NCBI RefSeq assembly: GCF_012932365.1 | Contig: NZ_JAAIIH010000011.1 | Coordinates: 1-64,000, forward strand | Length of the DNA stretch: 64,000 nucleotides | Source of the DNA: Bifidobacterium moraviense | GTDB taxonomy: Bacteria > Actinomycetota > Actinomycetes > Actinomycetales > Bifidobacteriaceae | Direction: 5' to 3' | Shown here: piece by piece, positions 53,235-64,000 of the stretch | Layout: each line of letters starts with the position of its first letter | Numbering within the stretch: the stretch's first letter is position 1 | Notes under the pieces: model-generated | Databases searched by the model: none | What the model saw: only the letters and a program-made list of their open reading frames with translations | What the model was told of the DNA's origin: nothing | Made by a program: the position numbers and the translations under genes

Positions 53235-53936
53235 ATGAGCTTTCTCGATCGATTCGAGCAGAAGGTCGAAGGCGCAGTGAACGGCGTGTTCTCCAAATTC
53301 GGCTCGAAGGACCTGCAGCCGGTGGACCTGTCCAGCGCATTGGAGCGCGAGATCGACGCGCAGGCCATGCCCGTGGGACGCGACCGCACCGTGGCCCCCA
53401 ACGAGTACCGGTTCAAGCTGAGCACGCCCGACTTCGACCGCATCGAATCGTGGGGCAGCGAGGCGATGGCCAACGAACTGGCCGACAACCTCACCAAGTA
53501 CGCCGAAAGCCAGCACTACGCGTTCATCGGCCCGGTGGTGGTGATCTTCGAGGAGGATCTGGACCTCGCCAAGGGCGACTTCCACCTCACCAGCGAATCC
53601 GTGCAGGGCAACGCCGCGCCCGTCACCGCGCCGAGCGAGACCAAGGACTGCCCGGTGCTGGAGATCAACGGCCGCCAGTACCTGCTCACCGCCTCCCAGA
53701 CCGTGCTGGGCCGCGGCTCCAACTGCGACATCGTCATCGACGACCCCGGCATCTCCCGCAAGCATCTGGAGATCGACATCACGGACAAGGGCGTCATCGC
53801 CCGCGACCTCGGCTCCACCAACGGCACGTACGTCGAGGGCCATCAGGTGCCCGCCGCCACGCTGCTGGACGGCAACACCATCACCATCGGCCGCACGCGC
53901 ATCCGCTACTGGGCCTCGTCCCAGGAGCAGGAGTAG
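53235..53936 (+). CDS. fhaA: FhaA: DUF3662 and FHA domain protein
   Basis: 233 residues; ATG at 53235 with AGAAAGGGAG upstream and the family opening MSFLDRFEQKVEG. The DUF3662 domain (1 to about 120) carries LSSALEREIDAQAM and VAPNEYRFKLS. The C-terminal FHA domain (about 140-230) shows TVLGRGSNCDIVIDDPGISR and DLGSTNGTYVEG, the phosphothreonine-binding residues. In actinobacteria FhaA binds phosphorylated partners of PknB such as the lipid II flippase MviN. It is the first gene of the operon; the interdomain region is shorter than in mycobacteria. Confidence 0.95.
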   Translation: MSFLDRFEQKVEGAVNGVFSKFGSKDLQPVDLSSALEREIDAQAMPVGRDRTVAPNEYRFKLSTPDFDRIESWGSEAMANELADNLTKYAESQHYAFIGPVVVIFEEDLDLAKGDFHLTSESVQGNAAPVTAPSETKDCPVLEINGRQYLLTASQTVLGRGSNCDIVIDDPGISRKHLEIDITDKGVIARDLGSTNGTYVEGHQVPAATLLDGNTITIGRTRIRYWASSQEQE

Positions 53937-53976
53937 TCCGCGCCGCGTCCGGCGTCACGACGGATAGGTCGTCATC

Positions 53977-54618
53977 ATGACGGAACTCACATTCGCACTC
54001 CTCAAGTACGGGTTCCTCGTACTGCTGTGGGTGTTCGTATGGCTTGCCGTGCGCTCCCTGCACCGCGACATCGCCTCGTTCAGCCCCAAGCCCTCGCGCT
54101 CGCGCCGCAAGCGCGAGAAGGCCGCCAAGCGCGCCGCCTCCGCGCCCGTGCCGCAGGCCGAACCGCAGCGCCCGCACACGCAGCAGCCGCTGCCGCCGCA
54201 GCCGAACCCGTCCGCCGGGCCCGGCGCGCAGTCGTCCCGTCAGACGCCCCAGAACCAGGGCCCGAACGCCCAGTCCCAGCCGCATCCGCTGCAGGCGCAG
54301 CAGAATCAGGCCCGTCGCGCCTCCTCCCCCACGCTGCTGGTGGTGGTGGACGGCCCGCTCGCCGGCGCCACCGTCCCGCTCACGTCGGACGCCATCACCA
54401 TCGGCCGCGCCGCGTCCAACACGGTCGTGCTCAACGACGAGTTCGTCTCCGGACACCACGCGCGCGTCTACGCCGACCCGACCTCCGGCCAGTGGGCCAT
54501 CGAGGACCTCGGTTCCATGAACGGCACCGTCGTGGCCGGTCAGCGCATCGCCGCGCCCACCATCCTTCCCGCCCGCGTCCCCGTGCGCATCGGCGCCACC
54601 ACCCTCGAATTGAGGTAG
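53977..54618 (+). CDS. fhaB: FhaB (FipA-like): membrane-anchored FHA protein
   Basis: 213 residues. One N-terminal membrane helix (YGFLVLLWVFVWLAVRSL), a basic stretch (SRSRRKREKAAKR), a Pro/Gln-rich linker (about 48-110), and an FHA domain (about 115-210) with AITIGRAASNTVVLNDEFVS and DLGSMNGTVVAG. It binds phosphothreonine peptides at the membrane and links PknA/PknB signalling to septal machinery. 40 bp after fhaA and 6 bp before the phosphatase gene. Confidence 0.94.
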   Translation: MTELTFALLKYGFLVLLWVFVWLAVRSLHRDIASFSPKPSRSRRKREKAAKRAASAPVPQAEPQRPHTQQPLPPQPNPSAGPGAQSSRQTPQNQGPNAQSQPHPLQAQQNQARRASSPTLLVVVDGPLAGATVPLTSDAITIGRAASNTVVLNDEFVSGHHARVYADPTSGQWAIEDLGSMNGTVVAGQRIAAPTILPARVPVRIGATTLELR

Positions 54619-54624
54619 CCGCCG

Positions 54625-56301
54625 ATGCCCGATTCCGCAACGCTGTTCCTCTACTCCACCACCGTCTCCGACGTGGGGTACGTCCGTAGCAACAATCAGG
54701 ACTCGTCGTTCGCCGGCGAGCACCTGCTCGCCATCTGCGACGGCATGGGAGGCCATGCGGGAGGCGACACGGCATCGACCATCGCGATCCGCTCGCTCGC
54801 GCACATCGAGCACAACGACTCCACGTCCGGCAGCAAGGATCCGGCCGCGGTGAAGACCGTGGCGGAGATGATGGAGAACTCCGTGCTGGCCGCGCACGAC
54901 GCGATCGTGGGCAAGGCGCGCCGCGAGCGCAAGCTGTCCGGCATGGGCACCACGGTCACGGCGGTGGCGCTGGTGGCCGGCTACTGGGTGCTGGCGCACA
55001 TCGGCGACTCGCGCGCGTACCTGCTGCGCGACGGGCACCTGATCCGCATGACCAAGGACCACAGCTACGTGCAGCATCTCATCGACACGGGCCGCATCAC
55101 GCCCGCGGAGGCGAAGAACCATCCGCAGCGCAACGTGGTGATGCGCGTGCTGGGCGACTTCGACATCGACCCGCGCCCGGACGTCTCGGTCCACGTGGCA
55201 CGTCCGACCGACCGCTGGCTGCTGTGCTCCGACGGCCTGTGCGGCGTGCTCGCGGACTCGACGATCGCCACGACGCTGGCCTCCGTGGCCGACCAGAACG
55301 CCTGCGCGCAGCAGCTCGTGCAGATGGCGCTCAAGGCCGGCAGCACGGACAACGTGACGGCCGTGGTGGGCGACGCGACGCTGGCGCTGGACGCGGACGC
55401 GTTCGACCTGCCGCACCAGACCCCGCTGATCGGCGGCGCGGCGAGCGCCACGCTGGAGCCCCTCGCGGACATCGTGGACGAGCCCGTGGCGGCGGCGCCC
55501 CGGCTCAAGGACGACCACGACTCCCCCGCCTCGCGCGCGGCGGCGCTCACGCAGACCATGTCGCAGCGCATCGCGGCCGAGCAGGCCAGCAAGGGCGCGG
55601 ACGGCAAGTCCGAGGGCCAGCGCGTGGCCCAGCCCTCCGCCGAGCGCGCGGAGACCGGCGAGCTGCAGGTGCCGGACACCGGCGAGATCCCGGTGGTGCA
55701 GAAGCGCGACGGGCGCGTGAGCGCGGACCCGAACGACCCGGACGTGGCCAAGGCGATCGTGCGCGAGCAGCGCGCCCACGAGGGCACCGCGCGCAGGCGC
55801 CGCAAGCGCGGGCGCGTGGCGGTGCTGATCGCGGTGCTGGCGGCGCTGGCCATGCTCTGCGGCGCGGTCTACGGCACGTTCGCGTGGATCCGCACGCGCT
55901 ACTACGTGGGCGAGGCCGACGGCTACATGACGATCTACCGCGGCGTGCCCACGAACATCTTCGGCCTGCAGCTGAGCCGCGAGGTGGAGCGCACCGACGT
56001 GAGCCTCGACTCGCTGCCGCAGAGCTGGCAGGACCGGCTCGAGGCGGGCATCGTGGTGGATGATCTGGACGCCGCGCACGAGCGCGCGAACTACATCGAC
56101 AACGAGATCCGCGCGATCACGGAGAACGCGCAGGCCTCCGCGAGCCCCACGCCCACCGCATCCGATTCCGCGTCGGCGTCCGAGTCCGGCACGCCCGCAC
56201 CCGCCGACTCCGCGACCCCGTCCGGCGGCGCGTCCTCCGCCGCGCAGACGCAGCCGAACGCGCAGTCGCCCGCGTCGCCGTCGCAGGGAGGCGCGCAATG
56301 A
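54625..56301 (+). CDS. pstP: PstP-type PP2C serine/threonine phosphatase
   Basis: 558 residues. The PP2C domain (about 8-245) has all metal and core motifs: DVGYVRSNNQDS, ICDGMGGHAGGD, GMGTTVTAVAL, HIGDSRAYLLRD, CSDGLCGVLADS, GSTDNVTAVVGD. A charged linker, one transmembrane helix (about 394-415, VAVLIAVLAALAMLCGAVYG) and an extracellular C-terminal segment ending in a Ser/Pro/Ala-rich tail follow. It removes phosphates placed by PknA and PknB. It overlaps rodA by 4 nt (ATGA). Confidence 0.96.
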   Translation: MPDSATLFLYSTTVSDVGYVRSNNQDSSFAGEHLLAICDGMGGHAGGDTASTIAIRSLAHIEHNDSTSGSKDPAAVKTVAEMMENSVLAAHDAIVGKARRERKLSGMGTTVTAVALVAGYWVLAHIGDSRAYLLRDGHLIRMTKDHSYVQHLIDTGRITPAEAKNHPQRNVVMRVLGDFDIDPRPDVSVHVARPTDRWLLCSDGLCGVLADSTIATTLASVADQNACAQQLVQMALKAGSTDNVTAVVGDATLALDADAFDLPHQTPLIGGAASATLEPLADIVDEPVAAAPRLKDDHDSPASRAAALTQTMSQRIAAEQASKGADGKSEGQRVAQPSAERAETGELQVPDTGEIPVVQKRDGRVSADPNDPDVAKAIVREQRAHEGTARRRRKRGRVAVLIAVLAALAMLCGAVYGTFAWIRTRYYVGEADGYMTIYRGVPTNIFGLQLSREVERTDVSLDSLPQSWQDRLEAGIVVDDLDAAHERANYIDNEIRAITENAQASASPTPTASDSASASESGTPAPADSATPSGGASSAAQTQPNAQSPASPSQGGAQ

Positions 56302-58085
56302 CCGGCACCCGCATCCGTCAGCTCCTGTTGCTGCTGCTGTCCTTCGCCATCGTGGCGCTCGGCTTCTTCCAGATGTTCGAGCGCACGCTGGGCACCGTCC
56401 CCACCGACTTCACGGTGCGTCTGCTCGTGGTGGGCGCGCTGTTCATGGCGCTGTGGGCGCTGCTCGCCCGCTTCCAGCCGTACGGCTCGCAGACGCTCAT
56501 CCCGTGCGTGGTGCTGCTCAGCGGCATCGGCGTGCTCATCATCGCGCGCATCGACGTGAACCAGAAGACCTCGGTGGCCTCGCGCCAGCTGCTCTGGCTG
56601 GCGGCCGCGCTGGCGCTGTGCTGCGTGCTGGTGGCCACGCTGCGCGACTACCGCATCCTGCGGCGGTTCTCCTACGTGAGCATGGTGGCGGGCCTCGTGC
56701 TGCTGCTCGCGCCCATGCTGCCCGGCCTGGGCCACGAGGAGGGCGGCTCGCGCATCTGGATCAAGATCGGCTCGTACACCATGCAGCCGGCCGAGTTCGC
56801 CAAGCTGTTCCTCGCGTTCTTCTTCGCCGCGTACCTGTTCGACCACCGCGACCAGCTGGCCGTGGGCGGGCGCAAGGTGTTCGGCTTCCGTTTCCCGCGC
56901 ATCAAGGATCTGGGGCCGATCATGATCGTGTGGGCGGTGTCCATGGGCGTGCTGGTGATGCAGCGCGATCTGGGCACGTCGCTCATGTTCTTCGCGATGT
57001 TCGTCTCGATGCTGTACGTGGCCACCGGGCGTCCCAGCTGGATCGTGATCGGCGTGGCGGCGTTCGCGGTGGGCGCGGTGCTCGCCTCCTCGATCTTCAG
57101 CCACGTGGGCAACCGCGTCAACGCCTGGCTGCATCCGTTCGACGCCGACGTGTACAACGCGGTGGGCGGCTCCGAGCAGATCGTCAAGGGCGTGTTCGGC
57201 CTCGCCGCGGGCGGGCTCACGGGCACGGGACTCGGTCAGGGCCACCCGTACATCACGCCGCTGAGCTTCTCCGACTTCATCTACGCCTCCGTGGGCGAGG
57301 AGCTGGGCCTGGTGGGCGTGCTCGCCATCCTGATGCTCTACCTCATCATCATCGGCACCGGCATGGTGACGGCCATGAAGATCAAGGACGGCTTCGGCAA
57401 GCTGCTGGCGTCCGGCCTGGTGTTCACGATGGCGTTCCAGGTGTTCACCGTGGTGGGCGGCGTCACGCTGGTGATCCCGCTGACCGGCCTGACCATGCCG
57501 TACATGGCGGCCGGCGGCTCCAGCCTCATCGCGAACATGGTGCTCATGGCGCTGCTCGTGGTGATCTCCAACGCGGCGAACAAGCCGCAGCCGGACACCA
57601 CGTCCGGCACGTTCCAGTACGAGGCGCTGGCCGTGCTGCGCGAGCAGGAGGTGCGCGAGCGCGCCGAGCAGCTCAGGGCGGAGCGCGAACGCAACGCGCA
57701 GGCCACGCAGGTGATCGACGTGCGCGGTCCCAGGCACGGCGCGCACGCGGCGGGCGCCGCGGTTTCGGCGGACGCGCCGGAGGCCGAGTCCGGGGAGGCG
57801 CCGACCGAGGCGCTGGGCGTGCGCGACGCGGCGCAGGCGTACGAAGGGTACGACGGCGACGGCCGCGACGGCAACCCCTACGCCGACTACGACATCGGCT
57901 ACGACGCCTACGATGACGAGGACGACGCGGATCTGGACGAGCTCGTGGAGACGCACGAGCAGCCGCGCGTGACCGACGAGATGATCGAACGCCACGCGCG
58001 TCACGCCCAGCACGCCCGCGACGAACGCGACGAGTCCGCCGACACGAACCACGAGCACGACCAGAAGAAGGAGGCCGACCGGTGA
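56298..58085 (+). CDS. rodA: RodA/FtsW-family SEDS peptidoglycan glycosyltransferase
   Basis: 595 residues. Ten hydrophobic helices with SEDS hallmarks: GSRIWIKIGSYTMQPAEFAKL, MQRDLGTSLMFF, GTGLGQGHPYITP, SFSDFIYASVGEELG and PLTGLTMPYMAAGGSS. It polymerises lipid II together with the transpeptidase encoded next. The cytoplasmic C-terminal tail after about residue 445 is unusually long (150 residues, Asp/Glu/His/Ala-rich) and is a possible kinase or FHA target. Overlaps neighbours by 4 nt on both sides. Confidence 0.95.
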   Translation: MTGTRIRQLLLLLLSFAIVALGFFQMFERTLGTVPTDFTVRLLVVGALFMALWALLARFQPYGSQTLIPCVVLLSGIGVLIIARIDVNQKTSVASRQLLWLAAALALCCVLVATLRDYRILRRFSYVSMVAGLVLLLAPMLPGLGHEEGGSRIWIKIGSYTMQPAEFAKLFLAFFFAAYLFDHRDQLAVGGRKVFGFRFPRIKDLGPIMIVWAVSMGVLVMQRDLGTSLMFFAMFVSMLYVATGRPSWIVIGVAAFAVGAVLASSIFSHVGNRVNAWLHPFDADVYNAVGGSEQIVKGVFGLAAGGLTGTGLGQGHPYITPLSFSDFIYASVGEELGLVGVLAILMLYLIIIGTGMVTAMKIKDGFGKLLASGLVFTMAFQVFTVVGGVTLVIPLTGLTMPYMAAGGSSLIANMVLMALLVVISNAANKPQPDTTSGTFQYEALAVLREQEVRERAEQLRAERERNAQATQVIDVRGPRHGAHAAGAAVSADAPEAESGEAPTEALGVRDAAQAYEGYDGDGRDGNPYADYDIGYDAYDDEDDADLDELVETHEQPRVTDEMIERHARHAQHARDERDESADTNHEHDQKKEADR

Positions 58086-59539
58086 ACAAATCCCTGCGGC
58101 AGCTCTTCACGGCCGTCATCGTCCTGTTCACGATCCTGGGGCTCTCCAGCACCATCATCATGGCCGTCCGCGCCAACGACCTCAACGCGGACGGGCGCAA
58201 CCGCCGCGGCCTGTACTCCGAGTACGGCGTGCCGCGCGGCGCGATCCTCGCCTCCGACGGCAGCGTGCTCGCCCAGTCCGACCCGGTCAACGACGCGTTC
58301 AACTACCAGCGCAAGTACACGGACGGTCCCACGTTCGCGGCCGTGACCGGCTACTATTCGATCGTCTCGCGCTCCGACCGCGGCATCGAGGCCTCGCGCA
58401 ACTCGCTGCTCTCCGGCCAGTCCGACAGCCTGTGGCTCGACCGCATCACCTCGCTGTTCACCGGCTCGCAGACCAAGGGCGCCACCGTGGAGACGTCGAT
58501 CGACGCGAAGCTGCAGCGCACGGCCATGGAGGCGCTCGGCGACAACGACGGCGCCGTGGTGGCGATCGAACCCAAGACCGGGCGCATCCTAGTGATGGCC
58601 AGCACCCCCAGCTACGACCCGAACGCGCTCGCCTCGCACGACGGCGGCACCGCGATCAGCGCGTACCAGCAGGTGGTGGACGCCAACGGCAACCCGATGC
58701 TCAACCGCACGATCAGCGAACACTACCCGCCCGGATCCACGTTCAAGCTCGTGGTGGCGGCCGCGGCGCTCGAATCCGGGTACACGCAGGACACGCAGAT
58801 CCCCGCCGGCTCCAGCTACACGCTGCCCGGCACCGCCACCAACCTGACCAACACCACCAACGCGGCGGCCGGTTCCAACGGGCAGATCAGCCTCAGGGAC
58901 GCGCTCACGTGGTCCAGCAACACCGCGTTCGCGCAGCTGGGCGTGAAGCTCGGCAACGACGCGGTGAGCGCGCAGGCGGCCAAGCTCGGGTTCGGCACCG
59001 ACGTGACGATCGACGCGTCCGGCTCCGGCGACCGATCGATCACCGCCACCGCCTCGAACTTCCCCAAGACCACCGGTGACGACAAGCTCGCGCTCGCCTC
59101 GATCGGCCAGGGCGACAACGTCGTCACGCCGCTGCAGAACGCGATGGTGGCGGCCGCGGTGGCCAACGGCGGCAAGCTCATGGCCCCCACGCTCGTGGAC
59201 CGCGTGCGCGGGTCGGACCTGAGCGTGATCGACCAGACCAAGGCCACGGTGTTCTCGCAGGCGTTCTCGCAGAGCACGGCGGACGCGCTCAAGGAGATGA
59301 TGAAGTCCGTGGTGGCCAGCGACGCGCCGAGCCTGCAGCTGCAGCAGGGCGTGGCGGCCAAGACGGGTACCGCGCAGATCGGCGATGGCAGTAGGATCGA
59401 CGGCTGGACCGTGGGATTCGCCCCGGCCGACGATCCGAAGATCGCGGTGGCCGTGGTGGTCCACAACGTCACCGGATACGGCGTGACCACCGCCGGTCCG
59501 ATCATGAAGCAAGTCATGGAGGAGGCGCTGAAGCAATGA
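58082..59539 (+). CDS. pbpA: PbpA: class B penicillin-binding protein
   Basis: 485 residues. One N-terminal membrane helix (about 7-28), a short dimerisation region (RGAILASDGSVLAQSDP) and a transpeptidase domain (about 140-485) with the active-site triad of motifs: PPGSTFKLVVAAAAL (SxxK), TWSSNTAFAQL (SxN) and AAKTGTAQIGDG (KTG). It cross-links peptidoglycan and is the likely partner of the adjacent RodA. Confidence 0.96.
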   Translation: MNKSLRQLFTAVIVLFTILGLSSTIIMAVRANDLNADGRNRRGLYSEYGVPRGAILASDGSVLAQSDPVNDAFNYQRKYTDGPTFAAVTGYYSIVSRSDRGIEASRNSLLSGQSDSLWLDRITSLFTGSQTKGATVETSIDAKLQRTAMEALGDNDGAVVAIEPKTGRILVMASTPSYDPNALASHDGGTAISAYQQVVDANGNPMLNRTISEHYPPGSTFKLVVAAAALESGYTQDTQIPAGSSYTLPGTATNLTNTTNAAAGSNGQISLRDALTWSSNTAFAQLGVKLGNDAVSAQAAKLGFGTDVTIDASGSGDRSITATASNFPKTTGDDKLALASIGQGDNVVTPLQNAMVAAAVANGGKLMAPTLVDRVRGSDLSVIDQTKATVFSQAFSQSTADALKEMMKSVVASDAPSLQLQQGVAAKTGTAQIGDGSRIDGWTVGFAPADDPKIAVAVVVHNVTGYGVTTAGPIMKQVMEEALKQ

Positions 59540-60497
59540 GACTCATCGAAGGCCAGCTCATCCATCGGCGCTACCGGCTCGACCAGCGTCTGGCCCAAGG
59601 CGGCATGGGCGAGGTGTGGAAGGGCTACGACATCCAGCTCGGACGCCCGGTGGCCATCAAGGCGCTGCGCCGCGACACGCAGGACACCGAGGCCAAGCTC
59701 AAGCGCCTGCGCGCCGAGGCCCACAACTCCGCCAATCTGGCGCACCCCAACATCGCCGCGCTGTTCGAGTACTACGAGCACGACGGCATCGGCTTCCTCA
59801 TCATGGAGTACGTGCCCAGCAAGTCGCTGGCGGACATCTACCACGAGAAGGGCGCCATGAGCCCGCTCGAGCTGCTGCCCATCCTCATCCAGACCGCGCG
59901 CGGCCTGTTCGTGGCGCACAGCCACGGCGTGATCCACCGCGACGTGAAGCCCGCGAACATCATGGTCTCGGACACCGGCGAGGTGAAGATCACCGACTTC
60001 GGCGTCTCGTACTCCACCAATCAGGTGCAGATCACGCAGGACGGCATGGTGGTGGGCACCGCGCAGTACATCTCGCCCGAGCAGGCGCAGGGACTCACGG
60101 CCACGCCGCAGTCCGACATCTACTCGCTGGGCGTGGTGGCGTACGAGGGCCTCGCGGGGCATCGTCCGTTCACCGGCGCCACGGCCGTGGACATCGCCGC
60201 CGCGCACGTGAACGAGGAGGTGCCGCCGCTGCCCGACTCGGTGGACACGCAGCTGGCGCACTTCGTGATGGCGATGCTCGCCAAGGACCCGCAGGACAGG
60301 CCCGCGGACGCGCTCGTGGTCTCGCGCACGCTCGCGAAGATCGAACGCCGCCTGCTGGACCAGGAGACGCCCAACACCGAGACGATCCTCGGCGCCGGCG
60401 GCAGACTTCCCCGACGCGTGGTGAGCGCACCGCACAGGGCGGCGCTGCTCGACGCCCCGGGAACGCATGAGAGAACGAACATTCAGGAGGGATCGCG

Positions 60498-60501
<4 letters not shown>
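59536..60501 (+). CDS. pknA: PknA-like serine/threonine protein kinase, no membrane segment
   Basis: 321 residues. Complete Hanks-type kinase domain (about 10-275): glycine loop LAQGGMGEVW, Lys in VAIKALRRD, catalytic VIHRDVKPANIMV, metal-binding ITDFGVSYS, activation segment GTAQYISPEQAQG. After the kinase only about 45 polar residues remain, with no transmembrane helix or sensor domain, unlike mycobacterial PknA. It probably works in the cytosol or is docked by PknB or the FHA proteins. Overlaps pknB by 4 nt. Confidence 0.93.
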
Positions 60502-62819
<2,318 letters not shown>

Positions 62820-62952
62820 GTACTGAGCGGGCGCACCGAACACTGAGTACTGAGTACCGAGTACCGAGTACCGAGCACCGAGCGGGCGCGGCCGACTCAT
62901 CCGCGTGCACGCGCCCGCCCTTCATCCCGCGCGTCCCGAATCGCGTGTCCTA

Positions 62953-63004
62953 GACCATATGTTCCAAGCTGAGGCTCCTTCGCCGCAGGTTGGAACATAT
63001 GGTC
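62953..63004. repeat. 23-bp inverted repeat behind pknB
   Basis: Arms 62953-62975 and 62982-63004 with two mismatches; outer 15 bp (GACCATATGTTCCAA) perfect. A second hairpin with unrelated outer arms but the same TTCCAAGCTG core follows at about 63038-63085. Confidence 0.8.
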
Positions 63005-63146
63005 CGGAATCACGCCATTGAGCGCCCCGAAAACAGACCGTTCGTTCCAAGCTGGACGCGAGGCGTCTCAGGCTGGAACGAACGGGCAAGAGAGCTGACG
63101 CGCGATCGCAGATTGGGCAAAACCGACCATCCTGAAGAACCGCCGA

Positions 63147-63222
63147 TACGCAGATTTGGCAGAACTTGTCTCGGAGAGGACCGAAATCGCCTCTCCGAGA
63201 CAAGTTCTGCCAAATCTGCGTA
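63147..63222. repeat. Perfect 33-bp inverted repeat, 10-bp loop
   Basis: Arms 63147-63179 and 63190-63222. The right arm contains the first unit of the 42-bp tandem array that follows. Confidence 0.92.
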
Positions 63223-63366
63223 TACGGGCATGGTTGCGATGGTCAGTTCTGCCAAATCTGCGTATGAGGGCTCGCCCGCGGTGGTCGGTTCCGCGCAATC
63301 CGCGCATGTGGGCATGGTTGCGATGGTCAGTTCCGCCAAATCTGCGTGCGCGGACGGCGGAATGCG
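63199..63366. repeat. Four 42-bp tandem units
   Basis: Units begin at 63199, 63241, 63283 and 63325 with core AGTTCTGCCAAATCTGCG; units 2 and 4 are nearly identical, 3 is degenerate. The period is divisible by three, which keeps several frames open without implying a protein. Confidence 0.85.
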
Positions 63367-63368
63367 CG

Positions 63369-63399
63369 CACTCAGAAGAAGGGACCCTTCTTCTGAGTG
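63369..63399. repeat. 31-bp palindromic element, copy 3
   Basis: Same sequence as copy 1 at 32937-32967, about 30 kb away. Confidence 0.88.
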
Positions 63400-63513
63400 C
63401 CCGCCCGCGGAAGACACCGTCCGCCGGCATGAGCGGCACTTTGAGGAACCGCGGAATCAAGCCGATTTCGGTGTGCCGGCAACGCCGGAATGGCCGCGTC
63501 TACCCGGAAGGCG

Positions 63514-63544
63514 CACTCAGAAGAAGGGTCCCTTCTTCTGAGTG
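63514..63544. repeat. 31-bp palindromic element, copy 4
   Basis: As copy 3 with the central A replaced by T, i.e. the same element in opposite orientation; arms extend by GCG/CGC (63511-63547). Confidence 0.88.
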
Positions 63545-63720
63545 CGCGGCCGCAACGCAACAACGGATAATGCACATGCGATCGGCAGCGCGAACTATCC
63601 ACGACGAATACATACGGCGAATGTCTGCGGCACCTGCACGCGAGCCCAGATCCAACCACGACCGGAACTACGGCCGTGTCGGTCCCAGCGCACCGACTCA
63701 GCGCACCGGCGCGCCGCGCG

Positions 63721-64000
63721 TCAGGCGTCGGCGGCGACGTTGGGCTGCAGGCCGATCGAGCGCTCCACGGCGTTCGTCTGCCCGCACACGGCCAGCCAGT
63801 TGGCCAGCAGACGGTAGCCGTCCTGCGTCATCACGGATTCGGGGTGGAACTGCACGGCGTACATCGGCTTGTCCTTGACCTTGAGTCCCTGCACGATGTG
63901 ATCGCCCTTGGTCCACGCGGTGAGCACGAGCGTGTCCGGGATCGAATCGGGCTCCACGGCCAGCGAATGGTAGCGCGTGGCGGTCATCGGATTGGCCACG
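63721..64000 (-). CDS. Glutamine amidotransferase, PabA/TrpG type, 5' part outside window
   Basis: Only the C-terminal 92 residues are visible. They include TATRYHSLAVEPDSIPDTL and YAVQFHPESVMTQDGYRLL, the His-Glu part of the class I glutaminase triad and the end typical of anthranilate or aminodeoxychorismate synthase component II. The catalytic Cys would lie off the right edge. The enzyme supplies ammonia for p-aminobenzoate (folate) or tryptophan synthesis; this position next to pknB is common in actinobacteria, where it is usually called pabA or trpG. Confidence 0.88.
   Translation of the reverse strand, partial: VANPMTATRYHSLAVEPDSIPDTLVLTAWTKGDHIVQGLKVKDKPMYAVQFHPESVMTQDGYRLLANWLAVCGQTNAVERSIGLQPNVAADA

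Larger units (their letters stand above)
62820..63720. other. Repeat-rich intergenic region, 901 bp
   Basis: Between convergent pknB and the amidotransferase gene. In order: CYGAGTA-like 7-bp units (about 62838-62880); inverted repeats 62953-62975/62982-63004 and about 63038-63085; the 33-bp inverted repeat and 42-bp array (63147-63366); and two 31-bp palindromes. No gene is credible. Confidence 0.8.

Noticed and set aside
63199-63366. CRISPR array
   Set aside because: The 42-bp units are contiguous and degenerate, with no unique spacers of constant length and no cas genes.
62990-63878. Repeat proteins encoded in the 62.8-63.7 kb gap
   Set aside because: A 42-bp period keeps several frames open on both strands; no start signals, and the reading changes across unrelated repeats.

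Overview
The window is GC-rich, densely coded actinobacterial chromosome, most likely Bifidobacterium. That placement is an inference from three things: the fhaA-fhaB-pstP-rodA-pbpA-pknA-pknB order with a convergent glutamine-amidotransferase gene beside it, an IS1249-like transposase, and the style of the secreted DUF5648, LGFP and InlB-repeat proteins. Nothing here fixes the species.

Layout. (1) 1-10.2 kb: three paralogous secreted InlB B-repeat proteins share an almost unchanged leader and signal peptide. Two of them face each other head-to-head across an AlbA_2-type regulator that has a large palindrome just upstream. A two-domain glycosyltransferase lies between the second and third. (2) 10.6-32.5 kb: a surface-glycan region with a second two-domain GT2 protein, a trimodular GT2-DUF4422-GT8 protein, three large polytopic membrane proteins, an O-acyltransferase, a polyprenyl-phosphate-type GT2, a Wzt-like ABC ATPase, an LGFP/C39-like protein broken by one stop codon, a propeller-like anchored protein and a GH25 lysozyme with exactly duplicated LGFP repeats. 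(3) 32.5-36.8 kb: a repeat-rich gap, tRNA-Ser(GGA), an IS1249-like element, a secreted DUF5648-HNH nuclease and tRNA-Lys(CTT). (4) 36.8-43.1 kb: single housekeeping or stress genes (Vsr, a YddG-like exporter, Hsp20, MscL, MsrAB) separated by long gaps that hold inverted repeats. (5) 43.1-48.7 kb: a repeat island, then a four-gene operon of VWA/solute-binding lipoprotein, XpaC-like protein, second solute-binding protein and TelA. (6) 48.8-52.8 kb: an alpha/beta hydrolase and an S9 peptidase. (7) 53.2-62.8 kb: the cell growth and division signalling operon fhaA to pknB, with four 4-nt overlaps. (8) 62.8-64 kb: a repeat island and the end of a PabA/TrpG-like gene.

How the genes fit together: regions 1-3 look like an accessory cell-envelope locus. 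It would build and export a surface polysaccharide, decorate the wall with LGFP and DUF5648 proteins, and shows recent recombination (identical leaders, exact tandem repeats, a nonsense-broken gene, an IS). Regions 4-8 are core genome. The intergenic DNA is unusual: almost every long gap carries a different long inverted or tandem repeat.
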